Of a stretch of DNA of 26,308 nt, positions 25,096 to 26,308 are shown in pieces (positions within the stretch are counted from its first letter, which is position 1; each line of letters opens with the position of its first letter). The stretch is from Thermodesulfovibrio sp. (GTDB taxonomy: Bacteria > Nitrospirota > Thermodesulfovibrionia > Thermodesulfovibrionales > Thermodesulfovibrionaceae), in the NCBI GenBank assembly GCA_026415995.1, contig JAOAGB010000102.1:1-26308 (forward strand), given 5' to 3'. The position numbers and the translations under genes were made by a program. Under the pieces are notes generated by a model. That model was not told the origin of the DNA and searched no databases. It was given only the letters and a program-made list of their open reading frames with translations.

Positions 25096-25810
25096 AGTGT
25101 CCAGTAATAGTTAAGCTATCTTTTTGCCAATCATCTGGTAATGGCCAAAATGGTTGAGCATCTTTTAATGCCTTTATTGCTGCATCATCGAGCATTCTGT
25201 AGCCTGATGTTCTAACAAGTTCTATAGATATTAATTTACCTTTTTTATCTATACTAAATTTGATATAGAGGTCTCCAAATATCCCTCGTTCTGCTGCTTC
25301 TGGAGGATATTGCCATACTCTTTCTATTTTTTCCTTTAATCTTTGTAGATATCCCCAATCATGGAATTCTTTTGTAGAAAAGCTTAATCCCTGAGAACTT
25401 TCACTTTCTTTATTTGTAGTTTTGTTTTTAGATAATTTTGAAATTACATCTTTATCAAATATATCTGGATCTTTACCTAATTTTTCAAATGCCTTTAGTT
25501 TATCAAATGTGGTTTTATTTTTTTCTGTCTCTAATTTATCTGTTTTTGTGATAGAAGTATCAGTGCCTTTTTTAGGAATAGAAGAAAGTATTTTAGGTTC
25601 TTTAAAACTTTTTATTGGAGGAATTTTTTCTAATTTTGAAGTTTTCATTTTGCTGTCTTTTGGTTCATAAAGTTTTTGCTGAGGCGGTAATATTAATACA
25701 GAAATAGGTTCAATAGGAGGTTTTTGAATCCTCACACTTTTTTGAATTAATGTAAGAATGCTAAATAGTAAAATATGAAAAATTAATGAATAAATAATAG
25801 CTCTTCTCAC
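25061..25810 (-). CDS. TonB-family energy transducer
   Basis: The 249-residue protein has the TonB layout: an N-terminal membrane anchor (about residues 5-23, IIYSLIFHILLFSILTLI), a long proline- and lysine-rich periplasmic linker (about 25-150), and a C-terminal TonB domain (about 160-245) with VWQYPPEAAERGIFGDLYIKF, LVRTSGYRMLDDAAIKAL and FWPLPDD. It would couple the proton-motive force to an outer-membrane receptor, but no ExbB/ExbD or receptor gene lies in the window, so another periplasmic role is possible. The start is a GTG at 25810 in a GTGA overlap with the upstream gene. The spacer is low in charge balance and otherwise unremarkable. Confidence 0.88.
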   Translation of the reverse strand: MRRAIIYSLIFHILLFSILTLIQKSVRIQKPPIEPISVLILPPQQKLYEPKDSKMKTSKLEKIPPIKSFKEPKILSSIPKKGTDTSITKTDKLETEKNKTTFDKLKAFEKLGKDPDIFDKDVISKLSKNKTTNKESESSQGLSFSTKEFHDWGYLQRLKEKIERVWQYPPEAAERGIFGDLYIKFSIDKKGKLISIELVRTSGYRMLDDAAIKALKDAQPFWPLPDDWQKDSLTITGHFIYTLRGFYLR

Positions 25811-26308
25811 ATATTTATTTTAACCTGTGCGAGAGCTATTCTTGAAATTATGCCTCCAAAAGCTTTTACATATAGAGGAATTAATTTGTTACCTTTTTCT
25901 TTTCTTAACCATAATGCCATAGCAAGTTCCTGAATATTAGGGTTTCTATGGATATTTAACCATTTATCAATTCTTTTATCGTTGCCAAACATGTAGTCTT
26001 GAAACTTTTTCATTATTAAAAATTGTTTTCCAAATCTTTCATTCCATAATTTTTCATAAAGTGCTAAATTATTCTGTTTAATAGCTTCTGATGCAAATTG
26101 TCCTGACTTCATGGCATAATAAATTCCTTCAAATGATACAGGCATAACGGTACCAAGCGCATCTCCGCATAGAATTATATTTTTTCTATAAAAATTTCTT
26201 TTTGTCCATCGAGGTATTTTAAAGGCTCTCAATTTTATTTTTGAAATATCTAATAAAGAAAAGAATCTCTTTTCTATGAAATTTTCAATGAAAAGTTTTA
26301 GCATATTA
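25807..26308 (-). CDS. Geranylgeranyl reductase-family FAD oxidoreductase, C-terminal part (runs off the window)
   Basis: The open frame continues past base 26308, so only the last 167 or so residues are seen and the first in-frame ATG at 26304 is not a true start. The segment ILCGDALGTVMPVSFEGIYYAMKSGQFASEAI is the FAD-contacting block of geranylgeranyl reductases and related flavin oxidoreductases, preceded by KIPRWTKRNFYRKN. Relatives reduce isoprenoid chains of chlorophyll, archaeal lipids or quinones; the substrate here is unknown. The gene overlaps the TonB-like gene by four bases. Confidence 0.8.
   Translation of the reverse strand, partial: NMLKLFIENFIEKRFFSLLDISKIKLRAFKIPRWTKRNFYRKNIILCGDALGTVMPVSFEGIYYAMKSGQFASEAIKQNNLALYEKLWNERFGKQFLIMKKFQDYMFGNDKRIDKWLNIHRNPNIQELAMALWLRKEKGNKLIPLYVKAFGGIISRIALAQVKINM

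Noticed and set aside
1..26308. CRISPR arrays, insertion sequences, prophage genes or attachment sites
   Set aside because: No regularly spaced repeats, transposase, integrase or phage genes are seen; the tRNA-Arg has no repeated 3' end nearby.

Overview
The window is AT-rich bacterial DNA (apart from one short GC-rich island discussed below) from a Gram-negative organism: it carries a TonB-type protein, a lipoprotein, a sulfite exporter-like permease and a periplasmic di-haem peroxidase. An ADP-forming acetyl-CoA synthetase with a phosphotransacetylase-like partner, an FdhE-type formate dehydrogenase accessory protein, a MoeA fusion and NtrY/NtrX point to an anaerobic or thermophilic lineage. 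Thermodesulfovibrio-like Nitrospirota is my best guess, from gene content alone.

Layout. 1-3848 (minus): amidase, GerMN protein, murI, rph, then rpiB and the start of glyA; cell wall, RNA maturation and central metabolism. 3851-4999 (minus): TauE/SafE permease and an alanine-rich lipoprotein. 5084-10361 (plus): a tightly packed operon DUF4390 - ntrY-like kinase - ntrX-like sigma-54 activator - der. 10386-11789 (plus): sugar nucleotide epimerase and a universal stress protein. 11761-13687 (minus): CBS-GGDEF protein and PAS histidine kinase. 13765-13838: tRNA-Arg(CCU). 13932-18292 (plus): DsbA-like protein, di-haem cytochrome c peroxidase, FdhE-like protein, MoeA-PBP fusion. 18289-19800 (minus): scpB and a LysM-NlpC/P60 peptidase. 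19954-25095 (plus): ADP-forming acetyl-CoA synthetase, phosphotransacetylase-like regulator, argB, rsmE, rsfS. 25061-26308 (minus): TonB-like protein and the 3' part of a geranylgeranyl reductase-family oxidoreductase.

Main discovery. The DsbA-like gene at 13932-14534 is read through an in-frame TGA at 14091-14093 that stands exactly where the first cysteine of the CxxC active site belongs, giving U-P-H-C. A GC-rich hairpin with a GGUCC loop begins nine bases after the TGA, at a position like that of the E. coli fdhF SECIS. I read it as a selenoprotein that a standard gene caller would cut to its last 92 residues or discard as a pseudogene. It is translationally coupled to a di-haem peroxidase and followed by an FdhE homologue and a MoeA fusion, so a selenium/molybdenum/formate redox theme runs through 13.9-18.3 kb.

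A second pattern: six genes that start transcription units (rpiB, TauE, DUF4390, epimerase, scpB, acetyl-CoA synthetase) have a -10 hexamer ending only 7-10 bases before the start codon and no Shine-Dalgarno, which predicts leaderless mRNAs. The other promoters seen lie further from the gene and are followed by clear Shine-Dalgarno sequences.
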